A DNA stretch of 48,079 nt from the NCBI GenBank assembly GCA_027575765.1, contig JANBPT010000282.1, forward strand, positions 1 through 48,079, given 5' to 3'. Below the pieces are notes generated by a model. The model was not told the origin of the DNA, searched no databases, and saw nothing but the letters and a program-made list of their open reading frames with translations. A program made the position numbers and the translations under genes. Below are positions 1 through 10,643 of the stretch, in pieces (the first letter of the stretch is position 1; each line of letters opens with the position of its first letter). The stretch comes from Tieghemiomyces parasiticus. Lineage: Eukaryota; Kickxellomycota; Dimargaritomycetes; Dimargaritales; Dimargaritaceae.

Positions 1-846
1 GGCCCGGTTGACCTTCCATTGGGCCAACTTCTCCTTGAGGGAGTTGATGCGGTCCTTAAGCGTCAGATGCTCCTTAGTGGGCCCAGTGTGATCGTGCGCG
101 TTGTGTTCAACAGTGTGCCCGTAAGGGTGGCTATGGTGGGCACCATGCTGGGGGGCAGGGTGAGTACCTTGGTGGTGAATCGGGTAGGACTCATGGCGGT
201 GACTCGGGTAGGATTCATGGTGATGGTTCAGGCTGGAGGTGTGGTGATGGTTCAGGCGGGAGTCATGGTGGTGGATCGGGTGAAGCTTTTCGTGATGGTC
301 CAAGTGGGCATTCTGGTGGTAGGAGTGGCCGAAACTCGGTGAGCTGTGCTGCCGGAAGTGGCTGTGACTGTGCCCATCGGGGATCTGCTCAAATTTCATG
401 TGGAGATAGCTGTTGGCATCCCCACGGGTGTACTCCACACACTTGTAGGTATTAGGCTCGAACCGGCAAATCTCAGGACCCAACATTTGGTTAAGATCGT
501 TGGCGATGTGCTGGTTCGTCATTGCATTGGTGCCGGCGTAGCTGCGACCGGGTACCAGGGCGTTGGTGCGGTGGTAGGATCCGTCACCCGAATAGGAGGG
601 GTGGGCATGATTAATCGACGAGGCCCGGCTCGGCGTGTACTGGGGGTACGTGCGCGGCTGGTAGCCGCCGGGGTAATGGTTGGTGCTATCGGCGGGGTAG
701 GGCGAAGTCAGACGCTCCTGGTATTCGCCGTAAGTGCGCGACGAATGGCCATTAGTATGGTCGGCATAGTGGTCGCCGGCCAGGGCAGGAGTCACAACAG
801 CCGCGACAACGGCGAGCAGAGTGATCGGGGAAAGCGTCAGCTTCAT
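1..846 (-). CDS. Secreted His-rich repeat protein (3' end cut by window edge)
   Basis: The reading frame is open without a stop from the ATG at 846 down to base 1 (282 codons), so the C-terminus lies outside the window. Residues 1-23 form a classical signal peptide (hydrophobic core LLAVVAAVV, cleavage near ALAG). Residues 25-105 are rich in Tyr, His, Ser and Pro. A short folded-looking segment follows with the only two cysteines, C127 and C136. Residues 155-255 are extremely His-rich with degenerate repeats of about nine residues (LNHHHESYP-like). Residues 256-282 are charged and look like the start of a coiled coil. I know no family for it. A cell-wall or extracellular, possibly metal-binding, role is inference from composition. 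The C-x3-P-x4-C segment is shared with the secreted protein at 6303-6962. A TATA box lies about 145 bases upstream. Confidence 0.85.
   Translation of the reverse strand, partial: MKLTLSPITLLAVVAAVVTPALAGDHYADHTNGHSSRTYGEYQERLTSPYPADSTNHYPGGYQPRTYPQYTPSRASSINHAHPSYSGDGSYHRTNALVPGRSYAGTNAMTNQHIANDLNQMLGPEICRFEPNTYKCVEYTRGDANSYLHMKFEQIPDGHSHSHFRQHSSPSFGHSYHQNAHLDHHEKLHPIHHHDSRLNHHHTSSLNHHHESYPSHRHESYPIHHQGTHPAPQHGAHHSHPYGHTVEHNAHDHTGPTKEHLTLKDRINSLKEKLAQWKVNRA
172..283 (-). repeat. Degenerate tandem repeat inside the His-rich coding region
   Basis: On the plus strand the unit ggtgatggttcaggc (with variants) recurs about every 27-30 bases. In the gene it encodes alternating LNHHH and ESYP blocks. 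Such repeats can change length by slippage, so copy number may vary between strains (inference). Confidence 0.6.
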
Positions 847-990
847 TGTAGTGGAAACGAGCGGAGTTGCGGGCGGTGGACGAGAGAGGGATACGATTAT
901 GAGACTGTACGAGGGATTCAGGCCAAGGTACGTTGCTGAAGAGGATGGGCAGTTGATTGTCTAATCAAAGAGAACCGGCGGGTGGGTAAC

Positions 991-998
991 TATTTATA
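991..998 (-). promoter_or_regulatory. TATA box of the His-rich secreted protein
   Basis: The minus strand reads TATAAATA, 145 bases upstream of the ATG at 846. The same spacing is seen upstream of the second secreted gene and of the gene at the right edge, which supports it as a core promoter. Confidence 0.65.
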
Positions 999-1002
999 AA
1001 GG

Positions 1003-4000
1003 ATTGCCATAGATGTGACGAGAGGGCCGGAACGTGCGCCGTCTACAATGGCCAGCCTCGATTTGGACACTGGCGGTTCTACCCCGCCCTTTACAGAAAA
1101 GATTCCTTTGGCCCACGCCTCCGCATCCTCCCCTCCCTTTGTTCCTCTGTATAATCTACCCCAGAACCAATGTCGTCACCAATAGCTGTTTCCCATCCTT
1201 AACTTTATGGTTTAGCCACAGGTGTTGGAACGCTAAGATTATCCCACTCGTTCCGAAGGAGATTATGATAAAAGCACCTATACAATAAAAATAACACCCC
1301 ATTGGTCTGTCCACGGCATCCTCGCTTTCACCCTTTGCCTGTACGCTAAGCATGCGCCTCGAGCTGCGCTGCGCTTCCAAGTGGCGGCGGTTGTCATACC
1401 CTTCCTTAAGACCCTAGTAGTTGTACCGCCGGGGTGTGCTGGAAAGGCCGAAGAGCAGCAAGAATACAAACAGTGGGGTTAACGTGATGGTGCCAACCAG
1501 AAATTCCCCGACCCGAAAATGACCCTCCAGCTAATTCCCTTTGCGGTTGGGACCGACCGCTTCGCAGGCGTCTTGACGTTATTGTGACCAGAGCTGTCCT
1601 ACAAAGATCGGTAGGGTAGACTCACTAGGGAAAAGAAGCTAGCACGGGACGGATCGACGAGAGGAGCCGGCCCAATAACCGGTCCAGGGTACTTCGGCCA
1701 ACCTGCTTCCGTCCTGATCCCTGCGCGTCGATGTAAACAGGATGGCCAGGGACTCTGCGGATATTGAGGCCCACCACCCGCTTAGCAAACCCAAGTCGCC
1801 CACTAGTCTGTGTTCGACGTCATAGAGGGGTGTGAAGAAGAGAGGGTGGGAAGGAGATGGCTTGTCGGTGCAACGCCGGATGTGAAGACGGGGCTAGTGA
1901 TGGAGCAGTGGTGGCAGACCACAGCCAGGGTGAAGTGGTGAACAAGTGGCACGACGCTATATGGGAGGTGGTGGGGCGGCTCACGGAGGCGTTCCTAAAC
2001 TGTAGGGTCGTGATGCTGGCGGTCGGACCAGTCACAAGTTGGGTAGGGTAGGGTCACTGCGGGTGTGAGCTAGTGTAACCGCCCGGTGAGCGCCACCGTC
2101 GCGCATGGCCTATTAATGACCCGCTACCAAGTCCCCTTGTCGGCGTGTTTGTCCAGCCGAGTGGGGTACGCACGAGGGGAATGACCAGACGCTTCTATAC
2201 CTGTCTAGCGTGCGTTGGAAGATGTGCCGCGCGGACGCAGTTCATTGCGGTGCAAGCGGGGCGGTTCACATTCTCGATGGCGAAACCTTGTACTACAAAA
2301 AGGGTGCCGACTATTGCTGTACAGTTCTACGCTACAGCTAAATGATCCTTACGGGCGCTTCGAGCCTACCGTCGTCTGTGGTTAAGCGCGTCCTTCCGCT
2401 TTGGCACTCGGTACTAGTTCTGGCGAATGCCCAGCGGATAGCTACATGAGGCGTTTTTGGTAAACCGCGGCTTTAACCGCAGGACGTGGCGAGGTTGGTC
2501 GACCGAAAGTCGTCGGGTACTACTCATTCCCACTCTACATCTGCCCTTCACAGTGTGCAACCGTCGCCATCATCCTGTGGCCTCCAATCGCCTGTCGTTC
2601 TATCCAAGGTCGACCATTTCTCTCCCTCTCTGCTACTCTTGGTCGGCAATATGTGTGGCGCACGCGGGTACTCGTCCCTTGATTCCATTTAGTCCGCATC
2701 GGATATAGCGGGTCAGTATTTATCCGCGGGGGAGGGGTGCAGTGCAACGTGCCACACGCTTCAGCCGCCTATTCCCCGCTGCATTATGCCTAATGTGACG
2801 AGTCCACTCGGCACTATGTAGACCCTCCTGATCGACGCACATCGGCCTATTCGCCGAGGGAAAAATACGCGCCAAACAATTGCCCTTCTCCAGCGGCTTA
2901 CTCGGCTCACGAGTAGACGTAATGGACCGCTGTGTACCCCTTATGCACGCTCCGCGACTGGGTTAGCAGAGTTAAGTCGACCAGGCCTCATTGGGTTGGT
3001 TTGGCCTGGAGTTCTCGCTGGTAGGGCCCAAATTCGAGTCGACGATCGTTTCGTACTGGAGCGCTCACTTAGACCAAACGCCGCCCTAAGGACGGTGGAA
3101 GTTTCTAATTACACAATAGTAGTGCTACCCCTACTTGAAGTTCATGTTTAAGGGGCTCAAGTTGACGTGGGTGTCTATTTTTAAAGCTGTCGTCATGAGG
3201 AAGCCAATGGGCGACAGAAAGTTCATGGGTGTCACCCTAACTTGAATCAATACGTCGGAGCGCGGTGGCTGCCGTGGTTAGTGGACGGACCTTATGGGTT
3301 GCCATGGTGGCGTCGAACGTAATATGAGTTGTCAAGAGAGTGGCTATGATGGCGTTCGTGGTCTTTGAAAGTATGGGTACGTTTTCTATTAGCAATGAGC
3401 GATTGCCACATAGGCAGTCTTTCGGGATCTGGCACTATTACACTGTGAGTCGTGCAGTAAAGTTTGAGCTAATGTGGAGGGCCAGTGAGGAACGCTGGTC
3501 CAATGGAATGAATCAACGTCTGACCTTCACCGAGTCGATTGTACAATTTTCTTTACTCTAGACCATTCCTTGGCTAACAGTGACCAGACTTGGCCGCATT
3601 GCAGTGATGCCTCAGCGTCGCAATATCGCCAACAAAAACTCACCCGGGACGCAGCAGAAGCACCCCCAGGGAAAACGAACTGTCGGATTTGAATCATTTA
3701 CTAGTCCACTCTTCTACCGGGACCCCATTCGTGGTATTTGTTGCTGATGGAATTAATTATATATCCAGATGTCAGCATGGTGTTGGACGTTACAAATTCA
3801 CCGTCACTATGGTATGCATGGCATGGAATTGGATTCTACCAAGTGGAATTAATAATGTTATCCATCCCGATCGACCAGAAAGTATCTGATGATGCACTAC
3901 GTACCAGTCAACTTACGGCCCCTTGGTGCTAGTTCCTACGCTTTTGACTACTCCTGCAATTCACGGCAGCCACCTGGTAACCTAAGCTACAGCATCGTTT

Positions 4001-6302
4001 TTCTTCTAATAAGGTTCTCTTTACACCAACCTCCATCCAATCTTATAGCCTACCCGCTATACAAGTGCACTCGTGTTCTGTGTCTATAAACCGCGGACAT
4101 CCATACGTAATGTGACCCTGACAAGCCTAGAGTAGGAATCGCCCATACCAATAAGGATGTTTTCCTGTCAACCCATGGTTAAATTTCTCTGCCCTTTATC
4201 TGTTATACACCTTGTGGCCATCTCGCTTCCTCTGGCGCTAACTCTTTGTGATCCTCGTAATAAACACTCGCCCGTGGTTATTCGTGTGGTGATCTATGCT
4301 ATTGCAATCTCCCGCGACTGCCATCACGTACTTTATTAGTATTGATATATTGTCACGGACCATTTGTCATCCATATACCCCTATTCAAATCGAACCATCT
4401 ACTTGAAGGTACATTCATTTATAGTTATCGAGCTCTGGTTATTAGTAGGATTGCCGGAGACCTGGATATGAGATATGCTGCCACTGTGCATCCATGGGTC
4501 GTCACTATCCGGGGGAAGCTTGTACAGTAGGCCGATTTGTTTTTAGCATGTCTTCGCAGCATTTTTCAGACGGAAAATTCCGTTGACTTGGGTTACTCCT
4601 AAGCCAACGTGGACGGTTACGCCCATGGCGAGAAAGCAGCGTCTAAGCCAACTCAGAACCCGATCGCAACGAAAAGTAGCGTTCATCGTTGACTTGTCAA
4701 TCAAGGTGGCTACGGATACGCTGGGGAGGGTGGGAAGCAACGAAGCGAACTTCATATTGGTCAGGACGGATAGAGATGGTACTTGGATACGATGGGGTTG
4801 GCGGTGGCTTTGCAGTCGCTGCCGCCAAGGCGCGTGCTTAGTGATTGTCGATTATAAAAGGTCACTGAAACGTTATTGACACGAAGTTGGGTCGAGGTCG
4901 AATATGAAAGTGGCGTTCTGAGGTAGAGGCAGAGTCGCCACGTTTGAATACTATTGCAGTCCTCTGAGGTCCAAAATAGTATAGATACAGATCTGCAACA
5001 GCTGTTGGGTAAAATTATGAGGTCAGCGATTGGCGGTATACCCCAAAAAATCGCCGGTAAGGCAGGATCGAGGTAGAATGGGCTTCCAAAGGACCACAGT
5101 TTGACTTGCACCGCCGTTCCACATCCCATTTGCCAAGTAAGGACCAGATATTCCGGTATTGTTATTACGGCCGAATTACACTCCGCCTAGGCTGCTGTCA
5201 CGCTTAACAGGCTGAATTGGAATATCGGTAGCCTCTGGTGGTGTACCTCGGTTGGGCCGTGCCAACGAGTTCATATCTTTTAATATCCACTTTTCCCCCG
5301 ATTGTTTAGTGTCGACCAGTGGGATGTGGAATAGTGTAATCCTTAAACATTGTTCTCTGGTTATGTAGCCATATGACCACTAGCCAGTGATATGTGAAAG
5401 CCATCAACGGTTGCGGTCGACTACTTCTTGACTTGCCTTCACATGTGCCCACATCAATTGCTGTGGAGGCATAGGATTGCTGGTTAGCTAGTATTCTTTG
5501 CGGCTTGGGTTATCTACAAATTTGGTGACGTAGGTCATGACATCGCCTCTGCTCATTACACTCAATACCCGTCTGTCGCGTTTTGCGCTATTGTATCTAT
5601 CCGTTGCACTGCTTCGATATTTAGAATCAACCTTAGGCGTCGTAATGGATGTCATAATTCGAATGTCCCTTAGAATATATTACATCTGTGTTGAGTTTCG
5701 CTAGGCTTCTAGTAATACATACTCAACTTAGGAGGGCCAACGCGGCCAAAAAAAGAATGAAGGTAGCTGGTGGAGACGGGTGTGTTGGTGCACGGGACTT
5801 CGTGAAGACTAATGGAAGATAATAAATAGGCGAGCATACTGGAAAGAGAAAGAGAGCTGGGCCGGGATCATCCCTGGCCCTTCTTCCAGTTCTCCTTCCG
5901 GGGGGGATGTTGAACGACTATCCACATCTTGGTGACCTGCGGTGCGCAGCGGTTGGGACCAGGAGGTGGTAGCAGGGAAGTCCGCCAACTGGGGAGCGGC
6001 CTCCCAAACTCTTCCGCCGCACATCAAGTCAGGCCCATGCTCTCTAAAAAATAATCAACCTATTCTCAGGATTCCTCAGTGTTTTATAAATTTGAAATAT
6101 ATCATGATATAGAGCGGATTGGTTCAGATTGACACTTTAAAAATGATCCCCACGTCGAGAATAGCTAAGCTAAAACCGCTAACCGATATCATAATCGAGT
6201 CTACCCACCTTCTAGGTGAACGGTGTAGATCGGTAGTAATGCTTGGTTGGCCGCACACTTTCAGGACCTTGGAGTTGGACCAGTGGTTAGGTTGAAGGCC
6301 GC
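1003..6302. other. 5.3 kb without a confident gene
   Basis: Apart from the putative cysteine-rich exons at 1857-2341 I see no convincing gene here on either strand. Open frames are short and lack family motifs. The part from about 3600 to 4550 is visibly more AT-rich than its surroundings. A small open frame of 45 codons starts at 1048 on the plus strand, directly divergent from the His-rich gene; it has no recognisable motif and may be chance. No terminal inverted repeats, transposase motifs or tRNA-like T-loops were seen. Confidence 0.5.
1857..2341 (+). CDS. Putative two-exon cysteine-rich protein
   Basis: This is a low-confidence model. Exon 2 (2132-2341) is an open frame ending in TAA with five well-spaced cysteines, purine-starting codons and a protein-like composition (WKMCRADAVHCG, GADYCCTVLRYS). 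It follows TATTAATGAC (branch-like) and an AG; a second possible acceptor, TTTGTCCAG, ends at 2156. Exon 1 would be 1857-2042 with donor GTAGGG, also cysteine-bearing (MACRCNAGC) and in phase 0 with exon 2, giving about 131 residues. There is no clear signal peptide, and chance open frames of this length are expected in GC-rich DNA. I recognise no family. It could also be a decayed gene. Confidence 0.3.
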
Positions 6303-6962
6303 TTATAAGATCCACCAGTTGACGTTCACAACACCTAGTTCGGTGGGGGCCAGCTCCTCGAAGGCCTTCTCGGTCAGGGTCACCTGGTTCTCAGGGCCTT
6401 CGTGGAACCCGACGACCTTGATGACCAATGGCTGGTGAGACTCTTTGACGACCGCAATCTCCATACGCTTCGACTCGTCATAAAGGCCGAAGAATTTCTT
6501 GCTGATCAGGGCACCCATGGATTTAGGGCGAAGTTCGATATTACAGGAAGTGACTCCCTCACCCCGGCAGTATTGGGCCTGGCCATGGAAGGTTATCTCG
6601 GGAACGGTGAGCTGGAGGTATTTCGAGTTATGGTTGGTATCAACGTGGTGACGGTTGTTGTTCCGGTTCTGGTGAGATCCATAGGCAGATCTCACCGGCT
6701 TGGTGCCGCTGACGGTACGGTGAGTATACTCCGTGTACTTGGACGACCCGTCGTGATTCACGCGGCCCTCGGCCTTGGTCTTCTGAACGATACCCGGCTG
6801 CTTCTTGAGATGCTCAAAACAGTAAGTATGACCGGGGTTTTTATGGCACACATCCATGAGAGAATTGCGAAGCTCGTTATCATTGGAGGTGCCGGAGGCA
6901 GAAACGACGGCCAGGGTGGAGACCACGGCAAGGACGGTGGCGGGCAGGGCGGTGATCTTCAT
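6303..6962 (-). CDS. Secreted protein with C-terminal double-psi beta-barrel (RlpA/expansin-like) domain
   Basis: Single exon, 219 residues. Residues 1-22 are a signal peptide. Residues 27-50 hold C39 and C48 in a C-x3-P-x4-C arrangement. Residues 70-115 are an Asn/His/Ser/Tyr-rich linker. Residues 120-219 resemble a double-psi beta-barrel: an ITFHGQAQYC start, then GVTSC, a SMGALISKKFF stretch, VIKVVGF, then the characteristic ending VTLTEKAFEELAPTELG...VNVNWWIL, which matches the DLSxxAFxxLAxxxxGxxxVxW ending of fungal expansin-like and barwin-like proteins. The usual D-x-C-x-x-C motif before that ending is replaced by GFHEGPENQ, so a typical catalytic or structural cysteine pair is missing. 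Family knowledge suggests a wall-loosening or wall-binding extracellular protein; this function is inferred. A TATA box lies 130 bases upstream. Confidence 0.8.
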   Translation of the reverse strand: MKITALPATVLAVVSTLAVVSASGTSNDNELRNSLMDVCHKNPGHTYCFEHLKKQPGIVQKTKAEGRVNHDGSSKYTEYTHRTVSGTKPVRSAYGSHQNRNNNRHHVDTNHNSKYLQLTVPEITFHGQAQYCRGEGVTSCNIELRPKSMGALISKKFFGLYDESKRMEIAVVKESHQPLVIKVVGFHEGPENQVTLTEKAFEELAPTELGVVNVNWWIL

Positions 6963-7090
6963 GGTGATACTCTGGCAGAGGGGAGAGCGGCGCGGACAGG
7001 GTGAGGAAAGTGGTAGATGGGTTGGAAGTGTATGCGGTGGAGGGGTCGGTGGTGTCTGGTAGCTGGAATAGAGCTGACCAGTCCGCGTCC

Positions 7091-7097
7091 TTTTATA
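7091..7097 (-). promoter_or_regulatory. TATA box of the DPBB secreted protein
   Basis: The minus strand reads TATAAAA about 130 bases upstream of the ATG at 6962, matching the spacing at the His-rich gene. Confidence 0.65.
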
Positions 7098-8909
7098 TCT
7101 GATCCGATCCAGCGTAGACAGCAGCGGGCGGGTAGGGGTACCCCGAACTCCACCACGGCAGGGATTCAGGGAAGGGTGAAGGAGATTGGGACGGTGACAT
7201 CGCCCCGTTGTCTGAGTAGGTGAATGGGGGGTCAGTTAGACCCCGCCGTCGTGGGCACTGGGTTATCGTTCGGCCCAGCTGGGGTCGGTTGAGTAACCGG
7301 CGGTGGCACAAGGCCTCCGCCGCAATGGGTAGTAACCAATGCAAGGCGTGTGGTATATGGCTGACCCACCCTTCTCGATCGCAGCCTTCATGAACTAGCG
7401 GACCGAGCGGAGGGTAGCTACGAGTGGCGGCTCTCTTATTGTTTTCCTAGAAGGCTGGGAGTCGCAGAGACCGGTACGACATCCGGTAACGAACGGCGCT
7501 GCTTCGGTCGGAAGGAGAATATGATATTGGCGGTGACGTCACCACATTGGACACTTTCCTGGTCAATGCAGCATGGTAAGACTCGCAAATAGAAAAATAG
7601 AGACGGGGTGGGCGAGGGGGGTCCTGGGCAGAATAAGGGATGGGATCCGAAGTCGAATGGGGCGGCGACCAACGATTGTGCATCCCCTGTGGAACCCGTT
7701 CCTGCGCCACTCTTTATCTCCGCCGGCTTCTATGGTAGCGTAAACATCCGGACGTTGACAGCCAACTCTCCACCAGGTAGGGACTCAATATGATACGAGC
7801 GGGAGATGGTAGGGCCGTTCGTTCGGCTTTGGAGCCTACTGGTTTCCCATGCGCCATTATGATGCGAATGATTCCGTGTATATTTTGATGCCAGAATAAA
7901 ATAACATTTGTACCGATGTTAACTACCGTGTCAGGTCAGTGCCGCAATCGAGTCCATCTGGCTGAATAATCTCAACATTTATCCATATTCAACATTCGTT
8001 AGAGGATGAACTCCGAAACCTTTGGGACCGCGACACCTGAATAGACAACAGTTGGTATAAACATCTAAATTTAGACGAGTGAAAGCCTCAGGGCCTGCAG
8101 AGAGGATAGTTGGCCACGGGTAAATACTAATACCCTGATACTTCCGTATTTAGATTGTCAGGTGTTATACGTAGGGTGTTGGTAGTGTAGTGTGGCCGTT
8201 GGAGAGCTGACGCCTCCGTCTCGAGTTTTCGTGGGATGCCAGCTCCACCGCCGGGTGTAACTATGTCGGTCCTCTGCATGGTGCAGGGTGAGGTTAAGGA
8301 CAGGCAGCCAACAACCGAACGAAAAGAGGAGCAGGTAAAGATGAGACCGAGAGACGCCAGTGGGTCCTTCGCGACTCCGCACCTGGCTCACGGGAGGTTG
8401 AGGACCCAGATCTAGTCGGAGGGAGGGGTGGTGGGGTCCAGCACAGCATGACAATTGAACCCAGTGCAATCTAGCCATCTGTCATTGCATGCTGATGGCC
8501 TTGTTGACATTTATGATCCCCCACCCTGGGGTCTAAAGGACTGCGAGCGCCCTCTCCCCTTTCTAAGACGACCTGACGCCACGCAGCCTTACAGTCCACC
8601 TCCATGCCAGGTCGACCGGGAGGTACCTGAGTGAGTTCACCCCAGCAATGGGGAAGGTTTAGACTGCTAAAGGGCGGCGATGTAACGCGCTCGACGGGAC
8701 TGGTGGTCGGCCTCCATTCCTCTACCAGTGGCCGAGAGTACATACACCCACACCCCAGTGACCGAGTTGGCCCGATGATCCCGACCGGTCCTCCTTGATT
8801 TCAATTTACTCTTGGCTGCCCAGCTGTCGTCCAGTAGCCACCGCCTCTCTGACCCCTTGACCGACAGTCATATCGCCCGCTCGCCCTCACCATCCCCACC
8901 CTCATCGCC
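7098..8909. other. 1.8 kb intergenic region upstream of both flanking genes
   Basis: This lies between the leftward DPBB gene and the rightward phosphatase, so it must hold both promoters. Only the TATA box at 7091-7097 is recognisable. Open frames on both strands overlap each other, lack motifs and are best read as chance. The last 100 bases before the phosphatase ATG are C/T-rich, as is usual upstream of fungal start codons. Confidence 0.5.
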
Positions 8910-10643
8910 ATGCTAACAACGTGTTCCCTTTTACGGATTCCCTCCGTGAATACCATCCGACCACTCACTGCCACTTTACTCCGTCACCCTTCGTTGGCGC
9001 CGCATCGTGCCTTGTTCGCTCCGCCCTGCCGTTTGTACCGTCCCGCCTTTCCAGTGCATCATATGCCCGCTATAGTTAGTGGTGGCCAGCCGGAACGCGC
9101 GGCCCTCTCCACGCCTCGCCGCGGCGTTGCCACTGGTACCAAAGTAAAATCCCCACCCGCCCCGTCACCAATGTCCCGGCGGCCTTACCTGTTTGCCGGA
9201 ACTCTGGCCGTGGGCTGCGCCGCAGCATACCTGGCTCACCTCTACACCAGTGGCGGTGCCGTTCGCACTTTAGAGGCTGCCGATGCCATCACCGTCCCCC
9301 TAGGCCGTGCCGCCGCGGACATCTCCGTACGGTCCGCCGTGGCCGATGACAACGAGGAGAATATACGGGCCTGGCGCTACCAGCTTAAGAAGCGGCTCAC
9401 CCAATTTGACCCCCTACCGACCGCGGAGGTCGAGGCCCGACTCACCGGCCACCAGCAGTCGGTGATCTTGCCCTCCACCTCACGACTGGTGCGGCGCTAT
9501 GACACGAACCAGGTGGCGTCCAACAGCCCCATCGAAGACTACCATCAGCAATGGAGCCTACCACTGGCTGAGAACGGGGCCATGGACGCCGCCGGTCGGT
9601 GGCTGCTATTTGGTGTGTTCGACGGACACTCGGGGTTCCAGTGCTCGCGCCGCCTGGCCAGCGAACTGCCCAAACATATCGATCGTGCCTTGGCCTGGGC
9701 CCATACGGGTAGTAAGGACGGCGTCCTTTTTGATGCGCCAGTCGTGGCCGCCGTCGCTTCAATTCTCGAGACATCGGAGGCCACCCGCGTCGACCCGGCC
9801 CTCCTCAGCGACGACCCCGGTGCCGAGCACGTAATCCGTGCCGCCCTGACCAAAGGATTCATCACCATGGACACGGAACTCATTGAGGGTTCGTTGCAGG
9901 AGGCCATCAAGCATCCGGAGCGTATGAAAGAGGCCCTGCTGCCAGCCATGGCCGGATCATGCGGCCTGGTGGCCGCCCTGGATACCACCCGGCGGCAGGT
10001 CAGCGTGGCGTGCACCGGGGACAGCCGTGCAGTGCTCGGCAGTCTTGACGGCAGTACGGGCCTGTGGACGGCTACCCCGCTGAGCGCCGACCAGACGGCG
10101 CACAATGTCGCCGAGCTGAAGCGCCTCTACGCTGAGCACCCTGGTGAGGAACGCACGGTCATCAGCAAGGGCCGTATCCTGGGCTCCCTGATGCCCACAC
10201 GGGCCTTCGGCGACGCGCGTTACAAGTGGCCCGAGTCGATCCAGCGCACAATCTACCCTTCACAGTTCCCTGGGCGCCGGGCCACCCCGCCACACTACCT
10301 GACCCCGCCGTACGTGACGGCCACGCCCGTGGTGACAGACCGGCCACTTAGCCCGCGCGATAAGTTTATCGTGGTGGCCTCCGACGGCCTCTATGACGAA
10401 CTGAGTAACGCCGAGGTGGTTCAGGCCGTGGCCGAGTTTTGGGAGTCGCGGATCTACGCCCAACCTGACCCACGGTTCGGCCCTGTCGCCCTCAAAGACG
10501 ATAATGCCGCCACCCACCTGATCCGCAAGGCCTTCGGCGGTGACGACCCGGATGTGATTGCCCGCCTTCTGGCCATCCCCTCCCCCAACAGCCGGCGCTA
10601 CCGAGACGACATTACGGTGACCGTGATTTTTCTGAACGAGTAG
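8910..10643 (+). CDS. PTC5: Mitochondrial PP2C-type phosphatase, pyruvate dehydrogenase phosphatase-like (Ptc5/PDP family)
   Basis: Single exon, 577 residues, near the 572 of yeast Ptc5. The N-terminus is Arg/Ser/Pro-rich with almost no acidic residues for about 90 residues, as in a mitochondrial presequence. A hydrophobic segment follows at about 91-112, suggesting an inner-membrane anchor facing the intermembrane space. The PP2C domain runs from about 215 to the end, with all main motifs: VFDGHSG (237-242, metal-binding D238), AGSCG (348-352), CTGDSRAVLG (368-377), TRAFGD (430-435), VASDGLYDEL (489-498) and RDDITVTV (565-572). PP2C enzymes remove phosphate from Ser/Thr with two Mg/Mn ions. 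Members of this subfamily act on the E1-alpha subunit of pyruvate dehydrogenase. The long insertions between GDSRA and SDG fit the PDP branch rather than cytosolic PP2C. The substrate is inferred from family. Confidence 0.9.
   Translation: MLTTCSLLRIPSVNTIRPLTATLLRHPSLAPHRALFAPPCRLYRPAFPVHHMPAIVSGGQPERAALSTPRRGVATGTKVKSPPAPSPMSRRPYLFAGTLAVGCAAAYLAHLYTSGGAVRTLEAADAITVPLGRAAADISVRSAVADDNEENIRAWRYQLKKRLTQFDPLPTAEVEARLTGHQQSVILPSTSRLVRRYDTNQVASNSPIEDYHQQWSLPLAENGAMDAAGRWLLFGVFDGHSGFQCSRRLASELPKHIDRALAWAHTGSKDGVLFDAPVVAAVASILETSEATRVDPALLSDDPGAEHVIRAALTKGFITMDTELIEGSLQEAIKHPERMKEALLPAMAGSCGLVAALDTTRRQVSVACTGDSRAVLGSLDGSTGLWTATPLSADQTAHNVAELKRLYAEHPGEERTVISKGRILGSLMPTRAFGDARYKWPESIQRTIYPSQFPGRRATPPHYLTPPYVTATPVVTDRPLSPRDKFIVVASDGLYDELSNAEVVQAVAEFWESRIYAQPDPRFGPVALKDDNAATHLIRKAFGGDDPDVIARLLAIPSPNSRRYRDDITVTVIFLNE

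Noticed and set aside
3001..3100. Stretch resembling fragments of rRNA (CGATCGTTTCGTACTGG)
   Set aside because: No continuous similarity to conserved rRNA core sequences, such as the sarcin-ricin loop, could be traced in either direction.
9545..10105. Minus-strand open frame of 186 codons
   Set aside because: Antisense shadow of the PP2C phosphatase gene.
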